DNA of 64,000 nucleotides. Origin: Chitinophagaceae bacterium (GTDB taxonomy: Bacteria > Bacteroidota > Bacteroidia > Chitinophagales > Chitinophagaceae). The position numbers and the translations under genes are program-made. The notes under the pieces were generated by a model, which searched no databases, was not told where the DNA came from, and saw only the letters and a program-made list of their open reading frames with translations. This document shows, in pieces, positions 26,994 to 36,359 of this stretch (within the stretch, counting starts at the first letter, position 1; each line of letters starts with the position of its first letter). Location: positions 1-64,000 of the forward strand of contig JAGFIS010000034.1 in assembly GCA_024103425.1 (NCBI GenBank), given 5' to 3'.

Positions 26994-28507
26994 GTACGGA
27001 CGAACAGGCTGAAAAGGGCTATAGCCTGGCAGACCAGGAAAACCGTCTTCGCAAATATTGTGAAGCAAAGAATTATGAAATAGCGCAGCACTTTCAGGAC
27101 GACCATTCTGCAAAAACCTTTAATCGTCCTGAATTTCAAAAATTCCTTGAGTATGTCAAGAAGCACAAGGGGTTGGTGAAGAAGTTGCTGATTGTGAAAT
27201 GGGACAGGTTCAGCCGAAACATGGAGTTGTCAATGAACATGATTTCTACGCTGATGCGATTAGGCGTTTCAGTAGAAGCGATTGAACAACCATTGGATGA
27301 AAGCATACCAGAAAATCTTTTGATGAAAGCCTTTTATCTGGCAGCGCCTCAGGTGGAAAATGCAAGGCGGTCCCTAAATACTTTTAATGGTATGCGGCGG
27401 GCAATGAAAGAAGGAAGATATGTGAGCACAGCACCATACGGCTTTAAAAATAGCCGGGATAATTTCAACAAGCCCATCATCGTTCATTCAGAAATGGCAG
27501 CGCCCATAAGAAAGGCGTTTGAATTGATGGCTACAGGAATGTATCCAATTGAGGTTTTGAGAAAGAAACTGTGGAAGGAAGGATTGAAAATCAGCCGGAG
27601 CAATTTTTATACAGTGCTTACCAATCCAATTTACTGTGGCAAAATAAGAATTAAGGCGTTTCAGGATGAACCGGAAGAAGTGGTAAAAGGCATACATGAA
27701 CCGATTATTAGCGAAGAACTATTTTATGATGTTCAAGATGTGCTGGCTGGAAGAAAAAAAGCAAAGATTAAGTATGCGAAGGTTAATGAAACTTATCCGC
27801 TCAGAGGGCACTTAATTTGTCCGCGATGCGGCAAAGTCCTTACAGGTAGTTCCGCTCAAGGCAATGGCGGGAAGTATTATTACTATCACTGCACACAGGG
27901 TTGTAAGGAGAGGCACAAAAGCGATTATGTACACTCTCAGTTTGAAAAATGGCTTTCATCAATAAAAATGGAGGACAGTTTTGCTGAACTGTATCTGGCT
28001 GTAATGGAGGACATTTTTAAGCTGAATGAGGGAGACAGAGAAAAGGAAATAAAGAAACTGGAAGCTAAGAAAGCTGAAAATGCAAGTCTGCTAAAGAGGT
28101 CTGCTCTAAAGTTGGCAAATGATGAGATTGATAAATTTGTGTACCATACGGTTAGGGAGAAAGTAAACGAGGAAAACAGAAAGTATGATATGCAAATTTC
28201 TGATTACAAAAAACTGGAAAGCGGGTTTAGCGACTACGTAAAATACGGGATTTCGCTACTGACCAACCTGGACACCTATTATTCAGCAAGTTCGTTGGAA
28301 GGAAAACAAAAAATGGTTGGTTTGATATTCCCTGAAAAATTGCGGTTTAGCAATAGCACTTTTCAAACCACAAATCCGAATGAAGTATTAACGCTGCTTT
28401 GCAGTACAGGCAAGGGTTTTAGCAAAAAAGAAACAGGACTTTCCAGAAGAAAATCTGAAAAGTCCTGTTTGGTGACCCCGTCAGGATTCAAACCTGAAAC
28501 CTTTTGA
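26963..28507 (+). CDS. large serine recombinase (integrase)
   Basis: 514-aa site-specific recombinase of the large serine type. The N-terminal resolvase domain starts VVIYTRVSTDEQAEKGYSL with catalytic Ser11 and the Arg cluster (DRFSR at about 81-85). It is followed by the recombinase domain (about 155-265), a zinc ribbon (Cys286, Cys289, Cys310, Cys314) and a C-terminal coiled-coil region rich in Lys/Glu (about 350-420). Its last codons (ending TPSGFKPETF) are translated from the tRNA-Arg sequence, so the gene end was formed by the insertion site. It would integrate and excise the element spanning 11528-28479. Confidence 0.93.
   Translation: MQTVVIYTRVSTDEQAEKGYSLADQENRLRKYCEAKNYEIAQHFQDDHSAKTFNRPEFQKFLEYVKKHKGLVKKLLIVKWDRFSRNMELSMNMISTLMRLGVSVEAIEQPLDESIPENLLMKAFYLAAPQVENARRSLNTFNGMRRAMKEGRYVSTAPYGFKNSRDNFNKPIIVHSEMAAPIRKAFELMATGMYPIEVLRKKLWKEGLKISRSNFYTVLTNPIYCGKIRIKAFQDEPEEVVKGIHEPIISEELFYDVQDVLAGRKKAKIKYAKVNETYPLRGHLICPRCGKVLTGSSAQGNGGKYYYYHCTQGCKERHKSDYVHSQFEKWLSSIKMEDSFAELYLAVMEDIFKLNEGDREKEIKKLEAKKAENASLLKRSALKLANDEIDKFVYHTVREKVNEENRKYDMQISDYKKLESGFSDYVKYGISLLTNLDTYYSASSLEGKQKMVGLIFPEKLRFSNSTFQTTNPNEVLTLLCSTGKGFSKKETGLSRRKSEKSCLVTPSGFKPETF
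28424..28470 (-). terminator. element-supplied terminator for tRNA-Arg
   Basis: A perfect 12-bp inverted repeat, aaacaggacttt (28431-28442) with aaagtcctgttt (28459-28470), plus an inner caga/tctg pair, lies just after the tRNA 3' end in its direction of transcription and is followed by CTTTTTT on that strand (28424-28430). It lies inside the recombinase coding region. It is unrelated in sequence to the hairpin at 11495-11527, which I take as the original terminator. Confidence 0.75.
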
Positions 28508-28546
28508 TCCGTAGTCAAATGCTCTATTCAGTTGAGCTACGGGGCC
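28470..28546 (-). tRNA. tRNA-Arg (anticodon ACG)
   Basis: Read leftward, the acceptor arm GGCCCCG pairs with CGGGGTC (one G-U pair). The D arm is GCTC/GAGC, the anticodon stem is TTTGA/TCAAA around CTACGGA (anticodon ACG, Arg CGN codons), and the T arm is TCAGG/CCTGA around TTTGAAT. The 3' CCA is encoded. The structure is complete, so the tRNA remains functional. It overlaps the recombinase gene 3' end by 38 bases and carries the putative att core at its 3' end. Confidence 0.95.
28472..28479. other. putative attR core in tRNA-Arg
   Basis: gtgacccc, identical to 11528-11535, in the acceptor end of the tRNA. It marks the inferred right end of the element. Confidence 0.45.
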
Positions 28547-28672
28547 TTGGTTGTAAAGTGGAGCGCAAAAATAGGGAATTCTTTTTGCAAGAGTTTTGCC
28601 ACGGGCAAAATAAAGTGAAATATTTTCTAAGTCTTTGATTCTTTGTCTTGCACGTTGGTCAACTCACTCCCG

Positions 28673-29074
28673 TTATTTCTCGACAGGCAACTGTTTTTCG
28701 TTCCAGCTCGTTATACCGCCATCCATATTGAAGACTTTAAAACCTTCCTTTTTGAGTGCCTCAGCAGCTCTCATACTGCGCACACCTGAACGGCAATAGA
28801 CATAAACGGGCTTTTTCTTGTTCAATTTGTCCATATTTTTCTGCAGAGTAGAATCCAGTACATTATAATTAGTAGCCCCTTTCAAATGGCCTTCGTTGTA
28901 CTCCTGCACCGTGCGCACGTCAATCAGCTGCACATTCTTATTTTTTATTTTTTTCTGAAATTTCAATACGTCAACAGTAATAATTTTTCCTTCTTTCTGT
29001 GCGTGTGCAGCAGGAGAGAAAGATAGGCTTACTGCAAAAAGCAGAATAAAAAATTTCAATACAGATGTTCTCAT
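28673..29074 (-). CDS. exported single-domain rhodanese
   Basis: 133-aa rhodanese-like sulfurtransferase with an N-terminal signal peptide (ending near AHAQ, residue 26), so it is likely periplasmic. The rhodanese domain covers about 31-130, with VQLIDVRTVQEYNEGHLKGA and the active-site loop CRSGVRS containing Cys94. It would move a sulfane sulfur to an acceptor, exact partner unknown. It is leftward and monocistronic, just outside the element end. Confidence 0.92.
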   Translation of the reverse strand: MRTSVLKFFILLFAVSLSFSPAAHAQKEGKIITVDVLKFQKKIKNKNVQLIDVRTVQEYNEGHLKGATNYNVLDSTLQKNMDKLNKKKPVYVYCRSGVRSMRAAEALKKEGFKVFNMDGGITSWNEKQLPVEK

Positions 29075-29229
29075 TATATAATTTTTAGTGGATGATTATT
29101 TTATTTACTGATTGTACAAAGTTAAAAATACCGTTGTTGTTTTCTGTTGGAAGAACCCTAAAAAAATAATCGGTGAAAGACTAATGATTTTCGTCGTTTC
29201 ACCGATTACTCAAAAATATGAATCAACTA

Positions 29230-31662
29230 TCAGGGAGTAGTTTGCTTGGAGATGAAATCTCCGGTAGCCTGAATAAATTCTGCATACCTCTCTTTCACCT
29301 GATCGTTTTCTTTGTTACCATTGATATAAAGAGTGCCATCCTGAACTGCAATAGAGAAAGATTCAGAATTGATCATTCCGTCAGCTGACAGTCTCTTGAT
29401 GAAGTTGTTGATAGCAGCCTGAGCGTCTTTGTCGTTGCTGGCTGATTCCAGTTGCCATACGTCTTTTGCATTTTCAACGCTTGCCTGATTTCTCAGCAGT
29501 TGCAGGTTCTCAATTTTCTGCTCTCTGTCCTGGTGAATCTTACCCTGATAAATCGTAGCAAGGGTAGGAGCGATAACCAGAGAAATGATACTCATCAATT
29601 TGATGAGGATGTTCATGCTCGGTCCGCTGGTATCTTTAAACGGATCACCTACAGTATCACCGGTTACCGATGCTTTGTGAGGCTCACTTCCTTTATAATG
29701 AGTTTCGTTATTGATAACCACACCTTTCTCAAATGACTTTTTAGCATTATCCCATGCACCACCGGCGTTGTTCTGGAAGATACCCATCAACACACCACTC
29801 ACTGTCGCACCGGCGAGGAATCCGCCCAGTACTTCAGGTCCGAAGATAAATCCGATGGCGATCGGAGCGATGAAAGCAATACCACCCGGAGCCAGCATCT
29901 TTTTGATGGAAGCATTTGTACTGATTGCTACGCATCTCTCGTAGTCAGGCTTACCGGTTCCTTCCATAATGCCGGGGATGCTCTTGAATTGTCTTCTTAC
30001 TTCTTCAACCATCGCCATGGCAGCTTCACCTACTGCGCGGATAGCCAGAGAGGAGAAGAAGAATGGAATCATAGCACCTACGAATAATCCTGCCAGTACA
30101 TCTGCCCTGTAGATATCAATACCGTCAATTCCTGCAATTCCAACGAAAGCAGCAAACAGTGCAAGAGCTGTGAGTGCTGCGGAAGCAATGGCAAATCCTT
30201 TACCGGTAGCAGCTGTTGTGTTGCCTACAGCATCCAGGATATCTGTTTTCTCACGAACTTCTTTTGGCAGTTCAGACATTTCTGCGATGCCGCCTGCGTT
30301 GTCTGCAATCGGACCAAATGCGTCAATTGCCAGCTGCATGGCTGTTGTTGCCATCATACCTGCAGCAGCTATAGCCACGCCGTAGAGTCCGGCAAAGAAG
30401 TAAGACATATAAATACCACCGGCCAGTACAATGATTGGTAGAGCAGTACTTTCCATACCTACAGCCAGACCTCCGATGATGTTGGTAGCATGTCCGGTTG
30501 AACTCTGACGAACGATTGAATTTACCGGGCGCTTGCCGATAGCTGTATAATACTCAGTAATAATACTCATTAATGTTCCTACAACCAATCCTGTAATGAT
30601 GGCTCCAAACACACCGTTTCTTGTGAAGTTGAAGTTTCTGAGTGTCATTTCAGTTTCGGGCATAATCCACATTACCAGGAAGTAAGAGGTGATGGCTGTA
30701 AGGACGATAGAACCCCAGTTACCGAGGTTCAATGCTTTCTGAACGACACCTGTATTCAGTCCGGCACTGTCAGATACCCTTACGAACCATGTGCCGACAA
30801 TAGAGAAAAGGATTCCGATACCTGCAATCAGCATGGGCAACAAGATCGGAGCCATTCCGCCAAAAGCATCATCAGAGAAGGTCTCGCGTCCGAGTACAAT
30901 GGTAGCCAGAACTGTAGCTACATATGAACCAAACAAGTCGGCGCCCATACCCGCAACGTCGCCCACGTTATCACCTACGTTATCGGCAATGGTAGCGGGG
31001 TTACGCGGATCATCTTCGGGGATACCTGCTTCCACCTTACCTACGAGGTCAGCACCAACGTCGGCAGCTTTAGTGTAGATACCACCGCCCACACGTGCAA
31101 ACAAAGCGATACTCTCTGCACCAAGGCTGAATCCTGTCAATACTTCAATGGTACGCTCCATTTCCAGACTGTCAACACCGGATTCAGGAGCGAAGATGGC
31201 TTTAAGAATGATAAAGAGCCCTCCCAGACCGAGTACAGCCAGACCCGCAACACCGAGCCCCATAACGGTACCACCGGTAAAAGATACTTTCAGCGCTTTT
31301 GAAAGACTGGTACGTGCAGCTTCAGCAGTACGAACGTTCGCTTTGGTAGCTACTCTCATACCGATGAATCCTGCTGTTGCACTGAAGATGGCACCGGCTA
31401 CGAATGCCAGTGCGATAGACCAGTGGCTGTTAGCACTGCTCGCACCCATTACTCCGAGGAGTAAGGCTACAACAATCACGAAGTAGGACAGTATTTTGTA
31501 TTCTGATCTTAAGAAAGCCATTGCACCGTCGGCAATATGCTTTCCGATTTCTCTCATTCTGTCATTTCCTGCGTCTTGTTTACCAACCCAAACAAACTTT
31601 AAAAAGGTGTAAATAAGACCTACGGCAGCCATTGCCGGAATCGCATAAACCAGATTGTTCAT
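29230..31662 (-). CDS. hppA: membrane-bound pyrophosphatase, K+-dependent type
   Basis: Ion-pumping inner-membrane pyrophosphatase that couples pyrophosphate hydrolysis to H+ or Na+ export. It is 810 aa with about 16 membrane segments. The signature [11 protein letters not shown] is at 201-211, followed by [13 protein letters not shown] and the second metal-binding block [19 protein letters not shown]. In NTTAATGKG, Ala484 and Gly487 replace the Lys/Thr pair of K+-independent enzymes, so it should need K+. The protein ends with about 90 residues of soluble extension (after [13 protein letters not shown]), longer than usual. Whether it pumps H+ or Na+ I cannot decide from sequence. Confidence 0.95.
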   Translation of the reverse strand: MNNLVYAIPAMAAVGLIYTFLKFVWVGKQDAGNDRMREIGKHIADGAMAFLRSEYKILSYFVIVVALLLGVMGASSANSHWSIALAFVAGAIFSATAGFIGMRVATKANVRTAEAARTSLSKALKVSFTGGTVMGLGVAGLAVLGLGGLFIILKAIFAPESGVDSLEMERTIEVLTGFSLGAESIALFARVGGGIYTKAADVGADLVGKVEAGIPEDDPRNPATIADNVGDNVGDVAGMGADLFGSYVATVLATIVLGRETFSDDAFGGMAPILLPMLIAGIGILFSIVGTWFVRVSDSAGLNTGVVQKALNLGNWGSIVLTAITSYFLVMWIMPETEMTLRNFNFTRNGVFGAIITGLVVGTLMSIITEYYTAIGKRPVNSIVRQSSTGHATNIIGGLAVGMESTALPIIVLAGGIYMSYFFAGLYGVAIAAAGMMATTAMQLAIDAFGPIADNAGGIAEMSELPKEVREKTDILDAVGNTTAATGKGFAIASAALTALALFAAFVGIAGIDGIDIYRADVLAGLFVGAMIPFFFSSLAIRAVGEAAMAMVEEVRRQFKSIPGIMEGTGKPDYERCVAISTNASIKKMLAPGGIAFIAPIAIGFIFGPEVLGGFLAGATVSGVLMGIFQNNAGGAWDNAKKSFEKGVVINNETHYKGSEPHKASVTGDTVGDPFKDTSGPSMNILIKLMSIISLVIAPTLATIYQGKIHQDREQKIENLQLLRNQASVENAKDVWQLESASNDKDAQAAINNFIKRLSADGMINSESFSIAVQDGTLYINGNKENDQVKERYAEFIQATGDFISKQTTP

Positions 31663-31696
31663 AGTAAAATATTAATATGCAAATTTTTTTGGTCGG

Positions 31697-31704
31697 CAAA
31701 AATA
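31697..31704 (-). promoter_or_regulatory. possible -7 box for hppA
   Basis: TATTTTTG read leftward matches TAnnTTTG, about 35 bases before the hppA start codon. No convincing -33 TTG is present. Confidence 0.35.
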
Positions 31705-31840
31705 GTGCAATTACCCTAAATATGGTAATCCGGATACCTGAATTATAACAGTTTCAACGCTTAATATGCTTATTGTGGATAATAAGCGCCGTTTGGAGGG
31801 GAGAAAAGCAGAAAACTATTAAAAATTTGAAGGAAGGTTG

Positions 31841-31911
31841 AGGTCCCGAGCAGATTCGAACTGCTGTAGAAGCTTTTGCAGAGCTCTGCCTAGCCACTCG
31901 GCCACGGGACC
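31841..31911 (-). tRNA. tRNA-Cys (anticodon GCA)
   Basis: Read leftward: acceptor GGTCCCG/CGGGACC, D arm GCC/GGC, anticodon stem GAGCT/AGCTT around CTGCAAA (anticodon GCA), T arm AGCAG/CTGCT around TTCGAAT, discriminator T. The CCA end is not encoded (tcaa follows). All arms fit. It is isolated between hppA and the metal-binding protein gene. Confidence 0.95.
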
Positions 31912-31999
31912 ATTCGCTCAAAATGAGTGTGCAAAGCTAAGGATTTAAAATTTTGAAATGAAAATTATGAGGTAATTATTTCCGGAAGGCCTGTCATTT

Positions 32000-32740
32000 T
32001 TAATCGTAATTCTTTTCATCCTGTAGCTGCAAGAAGTAATCCGGTGCCAGTCGCATCCTGCTGCCATACCACGTAAACATCTCTCCGTCTGCCAGAAGAA
32101 TCTTTGTGTCCGGAAGTAAATTCCTGAAGTAGGGAACATGTTTTTCCGTAAACGGGTAGGGTTCCGAAGAAAGAATCAGTACTTCAGGGTTTGCGTCAGA
32201 CAACTCTTCTTCAGTAATTACCGGATAGCGTAATCTGTCTGCGAAAATATTTTTGAACCCTGCCATTTGGAGCATATTATTAATATAGGTATCGCCACCC
32301 ACCGTCATCAACGGATTTTTCCATATCATATAGACGATTCTCTGCGACTTATTTTTCGCCGGCTTCAATTTCTGAAAGGCAATTTCTATTTCCCTTATTA
32401 ATTTAATAGCTGCTGTTTCTTTACCTGTTAGTTTACCGATGACCTGAATCATTTCCAGTGCTTCGGAGTAGTTGGATATATTATCAACATGCACTTTGCA
32501 AAAAGCAGCACATGCTTCAATTTCTTCTTTGATATTTTCCTCCTTATTTGCTAATATCAGGTCAGGTTTCAGTTCTCTGATGATATCAATCTTTAGCTTT
32601 TTCGGGCCACCGACTCTGGTTTTCGTGCGAAACCATTTTTCCGGATGAATACAGAATTTGGTAATCCCCACGACTTCTTCATCAAGTCCCAGATCGTACA
32701 GGAGTTCGGTTACTGACGGCACTACGGAAATGATACGCAC
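32000..32740 (-). CDS. BtuF-like helical-backbone metal receptor protein
   Basis: 246-aa protein of the periplasmic-binding fold with a helical backbone, the type that binds cobalamin or iron chelates (BtuF/FecB/FhuD). It starts MRIISVVPSVTELLYDLGL, has KPDLILANKEEN at the end of the first lobe and the second lobe around 140-240 (VGGDTYINNMLQMAGF). No signal peptide is visible, which fits a group of cytosolic or unusual members. It stands alone, divergent from the nucleoside phosphorylase gene. The binding ligand is unknown; cobalamin is the usual suggestion for close relatives. Confidence 0.75.
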   Translation of the reverse strand: MRIISVVPSVTELLYDLGLDEEVVGITKFCIHPEKWFRTKTRVGGPKKLKIDIIRELKPDLILANKEENIKEEIEACAAFCKVHVDNISNYSEALEMIQVIGKLTGKETAAIKLIREIEIAFQKLKPAKNKSQRIVYMIWKNPLMTVGGDTYINNMLQMAGFKNIFADRLRYPVITEEELSDANPEVLILSSEPYPFTEKHVPYFRNLLPDTKILLADGEMFTWYGSRMRLAPDYFLQLQDEKNYD

Positions 32741-32798
32741 TATATTGTTGTTGAATTGATTCGCATCAATTATAGTGCTTTTCTTAGAAATGAAAAGT

Positions 32799-32806
32799 TA
32801 CTTTTG
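32799..32806 (+). promoter_or_regulatory. -7 box for the phosphorylase-dapF operon
   Basis: TACTTTTG matches TAnnTTTG and ends 31 bases before the ATG at 32838. No clear -33 TTG. Confidence 0.45.
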
Positions 32807-32837
32807 CTGATACTGAAGGAAAAATAAAATTATCACG

Positions 32838-33719
32838 ATGAAGCACAGAATAGAAGAATCAGAACTGATTATTAATCCGCGTGGGGCAATATACCATTTG
32901 GATGTGCGTCCCGAAGAACTCGCACATAATGTCATCACCGTTGGTGATCCCGACCGCGTGCGTGAAGTAAGTAAGCACTTCGACGAGATTGAAGTAAAGC
33001 GGCAGCACAGGGAGTTCGTTACCCACACCGGAAGAATTGGTAATACAAGAATTACTGTTTTAAGTTCGGGTATCGGGCCGGATAATATAGATATCGTTCT
33101 GAACGAATTGGACGCTCTGGTTAATATCGATTTTGAAACCAGAATGGTTAAGCAGGAACTGACGAAGCTCAATATCATCAGGCTGGGTACATCGGGTTCG
33201 TTGCAGGCTTCTGTTCCTGTCGATAGCATGGTTGCCGGTACGCATGGCCTGGGAGTAGATAACCTGCTTAATTTCTATAAGCACGAGAATAACGAAGAGG
33301 AAAGGCAACTGATCCACAGTTTCATTACACAAACACAACTGCAAAACAGCGTGGGCTATCCGTATATCACAGGCGCGTCTCCATCGTTGCTGAAGCATTT
33401 TGTCGATGGCTATCATCATGGTATTACAGTTACCTGCCCGGGATTCTATGGTCCACAGGGCAGAGTGTTGAGGTTGGGCATTGCCAATCCGAATTTTGTG
33501 GACAGTCTGAGCAGTTTCTCGTTTGGTCCGCACCGAATTGTCAATTTTGAGATGGAGACATCGGCAATCTACGGACTCGGAGCAATGCTCGGTCATCACT
33601 GTCTGTCGTTAAATGCTATTATCGCCAATCGTATTGATAAAACCTTCAGTAAAGATCCGGCCGGACTGATTGAGCAGCTGATTCAGAAGTCACTGCAGAT
33701 TATGGCAGACAAATTGTAA
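32838..33719 (+). CDS. nucleoside phosphorylase (uridine phosphorylase-like)
   Basis: 293-aa enzyme of the PNP/UDP phosphorylase family, which splits nucleosides with phosphate into base and ribose-1-phosphate in salvage. Visible motifs: VGDPDRV (about 36-42, phosphate-binding), SSGIGPDN, RLGTSGSLQ (about 114-122), and NFEMETSAIYGL (about 236-247, with the Glu/Met/Glu ribose-binding triad). Which nucleoside is used is unclear; uridine is likely from overall resemblance. It is the first gene of a three-gene unit with dapF (16-base gap) and Nudix. Confidence 0.88.
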   Translation: MKHRIEESELIINPRGAIYHLDVRPEELAHNVITVGDPDRVREVSKHFDEIEVKRQHREFVTHTGRIGNTRITVLSSGIGPDNIDIVLNELDALVNIDFETRMVKQELTKLNIIRLGTSGSLQASVPVDSMVAGTHGLGVDNLLNFYKHENNEEERQLIHSFITQTQLQNSVGYPYITGASPSLLKHFVDGYHHGITVTCPGFYGPQGRVLRLGIANPNFVDSLSSFSFGPHRIVNFEMETSAIYGLGAMLGHHCLSLNAIIANRIDKTFSKDPAGLIEQLIQKSLQIMADKL

Positions 33720-33735
33720 CTCAATCAACCGTGAG

Positions 33736-34512
33736 ATGAAAATTCATTTTGAGAAATATCAGGCTACGGGTAACGACTTCGTCATGCTCGATAACAGAGA
33801 CGGCAGGTATGACAGTCTGGATGCTGAAGCCGTCCGTAAGCTCTGCGACCGCAGGTTTGGTATTGGAGGCGATGGACTCATAATGCTGAATACTGATAAG
33901 GAGTACGATTTCGAAATGAAATACTTCAATGCAAATGGTTCTTTGGGCAGTATGTGTGGTAATGGTGGCAGGTGCATTATAGCGTTTGCCAAAAAGTATG
34001 GTGTGATTGGTGAAGAGACGCGATTCATTGCTTACGACGGAGAGCACAGTGGCCGGTTTGAAGACGGTTTAGTAAGCCTCAAAATGAATCCGGTAGAAGG
34101 TATATCAGCTGCCGGAGCTGACAAGATTTTAGATACAGGATCCCCGCATTATGTTCGTTTTGTCGATGCTGTCGAGGCATATGATGTCTTTAACGAAGGT
34201 AGAAATATCCGCAATTCTCCTTCGTTTGTCGACCAGGGAATAAATGTCAATTTTGTTCAGCAACTTTCTGATAATGAGCTTTTTGTTCGCACTTACGAGA
34301 GGGGTGTAGAAGATGAAACTTACAGTTGCGGAACGGGTGTAACTGCTTCGGCAATAGCATTTGGAAAAGACAAGAATGGCAGGCAGACTGTAAATATTCG
34401 AACCAAAGGCGGCAGGCTAAGGGTGAGTTATAATAAAGAAGGTAACAGGTTTGATGACATTTGGCTCACCGGACCGGCAACCTTTGTTTTTGAAGGTGAT
34501 ATAGAACTGTAA
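33736..34512 (+). CDS. dapF: diaminopimelate epimerase
   Basis: Converts LL- to meso-2,6-diaminopimelate for lysine and peptidoglycan synthesis, in the cytosol. 258 aa, usual length. The start FEKYQATGNDFVMLDN is typical, and both catalytic cysteines are present: Cys74 in MCGNGGR and Cys198 in YSCGTG. It lies between the phosphorylase gene and a Nudix gene (5 bases downstream). Confidence 0.97.
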   Translation: MKIHFEKYQATGNDFVMLDNRDGRYDSLDAEAVRKLCDRRFGIGGDGLIMLNTDKEYDFEMKYFNANGSLGSMCGNGGRCIIAFAKKYGVIGEETRFIAYDGEHSGRFEDGLVSLKMNPVEGISAAGADKILDTGSPHYVRFVDAVEAYDVFNEGRNIRNSPSFVDQGINVNFVQQLSDNELFVRTYERGVEDETYSCGTGVTASAIAFGKDKNGRQTVNIRTKGGRLRVSYNKEGNRFDDIWLTGPATFVFEGDIEL

Positions 34513-34517
34513 GGATT

Positions 34518-34979
34518 ATGACTTTTAATGTGAGAGTTTATGGTATTCTGATAGACGATCACGACAGAATACTGGTGAGTGATGAAGTGATTCTCGGAGA
34601 TGTCTTTACCAAATTCCCCGGTGGAGGCATGGAATACGGTGAGGGCACGAAAGAATGTCTGAAGCGAGAAGTGCGCGAAGAACTGGGCATTGAAATAGAG
34701 GTTGGAAAACACATTTATACTACCGACTTTTTTCAGGAGAGTGCTTTCAAGCCCGACGATCAGCTAATTTCTATTTACTATGAAATGTCGACCAAGGATA
34801 CAATAGATACCTCACGTGTACACTACGATAGAGAGGAGATAGCTTTTGAACTGAAACCTCATGCAGACCAGGAGTCGTTTCGGTTTGTTCCACTATCCAA
34901 ATTCTCTCCTGATATGCTCAGCTTTCCCATAGATAAAGTAGTAGGAGAGATTGTCTGCAATGGCTACAGGAAGAAGTAA
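34518..34979 (+). CDS. Nudix hydrolase
   Basis: 153-aa Nudix family hydrolase. The box GX5EX7REX2EEXG is complete: GMEYGE, then KREVREELGIE. The N-terminal part is a beta sheet typical of the fold. Substrate unknown; such enzymes cut nucleoside diphosphate derivatives. It is the last gene of the unit and its 3' end overlaps the convergent gene at 34964 by 16 bases. Confidence 0.9.
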   Translation: MTFNVRVYGILIDDHDRILVSDEVILGDVFTKFPGGGMEYGEGTKECLKREVREELGIEIEVGKHIYTTDFFQESAFKPDDQLISIYYEMSTKDTIDTSRVHYDREEIAFELKPHADQESFRFVPLSKFSPDMLSFPIDKVVGEIVCNGYRKK

Positions 34980-35269
34980 AGTCCTTCCGCTATCAAAAAG
35001 AGGACATTAATAATCCCGATTTTCCTCGGAATCCATTTCATCTTTCCGGTTGCAAGTAAGATTAGATAGGTGATACAAACCAGCGAATTAATAACGATCG
35101 CGGAAAATCCGAGAATGATGATCAGCTCTCTCAAAATCGGTGTTTTGGCTATAATAGAGGATATAATTCCGTCGGGTGCAATGAACTCCATCAGGTTGAA
35201 GAATACAAACAACAGAAAGCAAAGATTGCAGATCAAAGCCGATTTAGATAGAAAATGAATCCCCTTCAT
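34964..35269 (-). CDS. small membrane protein
   Basis: 101-aa protein with three predicted membrane segments: about 10-30 (ALICNLCFLLFVFFNL), about 45-68 (LIIILGFSAIVINSLVCITYLIL) and about 82-99. I recognise no family. It runs against the Nudix gene and overlaps its end. The length and hydrophobicity support a real gene. Confidence 0.55.
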   Translation of the reverse strand: MKGIHFLSKSALICNLCFLLFVFFNLMEFIAPDGIISSIIAKTPILRELIIILGFSAIVINSLVCITYLILLATGKMKWIPRKIGIINVLFLIAEGLYFFL

Positions 35270-35336
35270 TTCGTTTTATTACTTAATGCACAACAAAATA
35301 ATAGTAATTTGCCCGAATTAAGAATCTGAAGCACCG

Positions 35337-36248
35337 ATGCCTGAATTACCCTCAATTTCGCTGGTAATCTGTACCTATAACCGTTGCAAGTATTTGCCGG
35401 CGGCACTCAAGAGTGTGGCAGAACAGAACTGCAGCGCCAATCTGTTCGAACTGATTGTTGTGGATAATGCCAGTACAGATGAAACGGCGACTATTGCCCA
35501 AGACTTCATTGCTGCACATCCCGGATTGAATATCCGTTATGTGTACGAAGGTAATAAGGGACTTTCTTTCGCCAGAAACAGGGGCAGGGTAGAAGCGAAG
35601 TCAAATGTGGTGGCTTATATCGATGATGATGTGATTTTATTTGAAGATTATGTTGCTAACCTGAACGATTTCTTCGTCCGTTTTCCTGAAGCCGTCGGCG
35701 CCGGTGGCAGAATCATCCCAAAGTATGAAAAAGAGGAACCCATCTGGATGAGTAAATATCTGAAAGGATTTGTTGGTGAAGTAGCCCATGGCGATACAAT
35801 CAAGAAATTTGATAAAGGCATGAAGTATCCTGCAGGGGCCAGCATGATTTACACTAAAGCCATCCTTGAACAGGCCGGTGGGTTCAACAACGAGCTCAAA
35901 TTCAGAAGCGACGATAAATATATTTTCTACAAAGTGCTGGAATTCTCAGATGCTATCTACTATCTGCCCGATGTCAGGCTCTACCATTATATAGATGAGG
36001 CAAGGCTGGAGTTCGGCAATTTCAAAAAACTCTTTTTAAAGACGGGAAATGAAGAAAAGTTGAGGATGAGGTCTGCCGGAAAAAGTGTGATTCCCAAAGC
36101 CTTTGAGTTTATGTTTAAAACCGGGGCTGCCTTGGTTATAGGTGTTTGGTTTACCATCAAAGGGCAGTATTCAAAAGGAAAAATGGTTTTCCTGTCTCAG
36201 TGGTTTACACTATCGGGATTTTTCAAAAAAGAAGTATTCGTGCGGTAG
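35337..36248 (+). CDS. family 2 glycosyltransferase
   Basis: 303-aa GT-A-fold transferase. The N-terminal part has LVICTYNRCKYLPAAL, then VVDNASTDET and the metal-binding IDDDV (Asp96-Asp98). The C-terminal part (about 255-280) is hydrophobic and probably binds the membrane. It would add a sugar to an unknown acceptor. It is monocistronic, upstream of the LemA gene by 111 bases. Confidence 0.88.
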   Translation: MPELPSISLVICTYNRCKYLPAALKSVAEQNCSANLFELIVVDNASTDETATIAQDFIAAHPGLNIRYVYEGNKGLSFARNRGRVEAKSNVVAYIDDDVILFEDYVANLNDFFVRFPEAVGAGGRIIPKYEKEEPIWMSKYLKGFVGEVAHGDTIKKFDKGMKYPAGASMIYTKAILEQAGGFNNELKFRSDDKYIFYKVLEFSDAIYYLPDVRLYHYIDEARLEFGNFKKLFLKTGNEEKLRMRSAGKSVIPKAFEFMFKTGAALVIGVWFTIKGQYSKGKMVFLSQWFTLSGFFKKEVFVR

Positions 36249-36359
36249 ACTTAAATGGTTTATTTATCCGTTAATAAAAATTAGACTGCATTCGCTTTTA
36301 AATTCCTAATTTCATCAGCGAAAAATGTCTTTTTTGTAACATTAAATTTTTGATTGCTT

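Larger units (their letters stand above)
11528..28479. mobile_element. integrated element at tRNA-Arg with type I R-M cargo
   Basis: The right end is a tRNA-Arg gene overlapped by the 3' end of a large serine recombinase gene. The left end has the same eight bases gtgacccc (11528-11535) that occur in the tRNA acceptor end (28472-28479), each followed on the leftward strand by its own terminator hairpin. This is the expected layout for an element inserted at a tRNA 3' end, with the tRNA kept whole by element DNA. No relaxase, replication or conjugation gene is visible, so the element is not self-transferable by what can be seen. Boundaries rest on an 8-bp match and are inferred. Confidence 0.65.
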
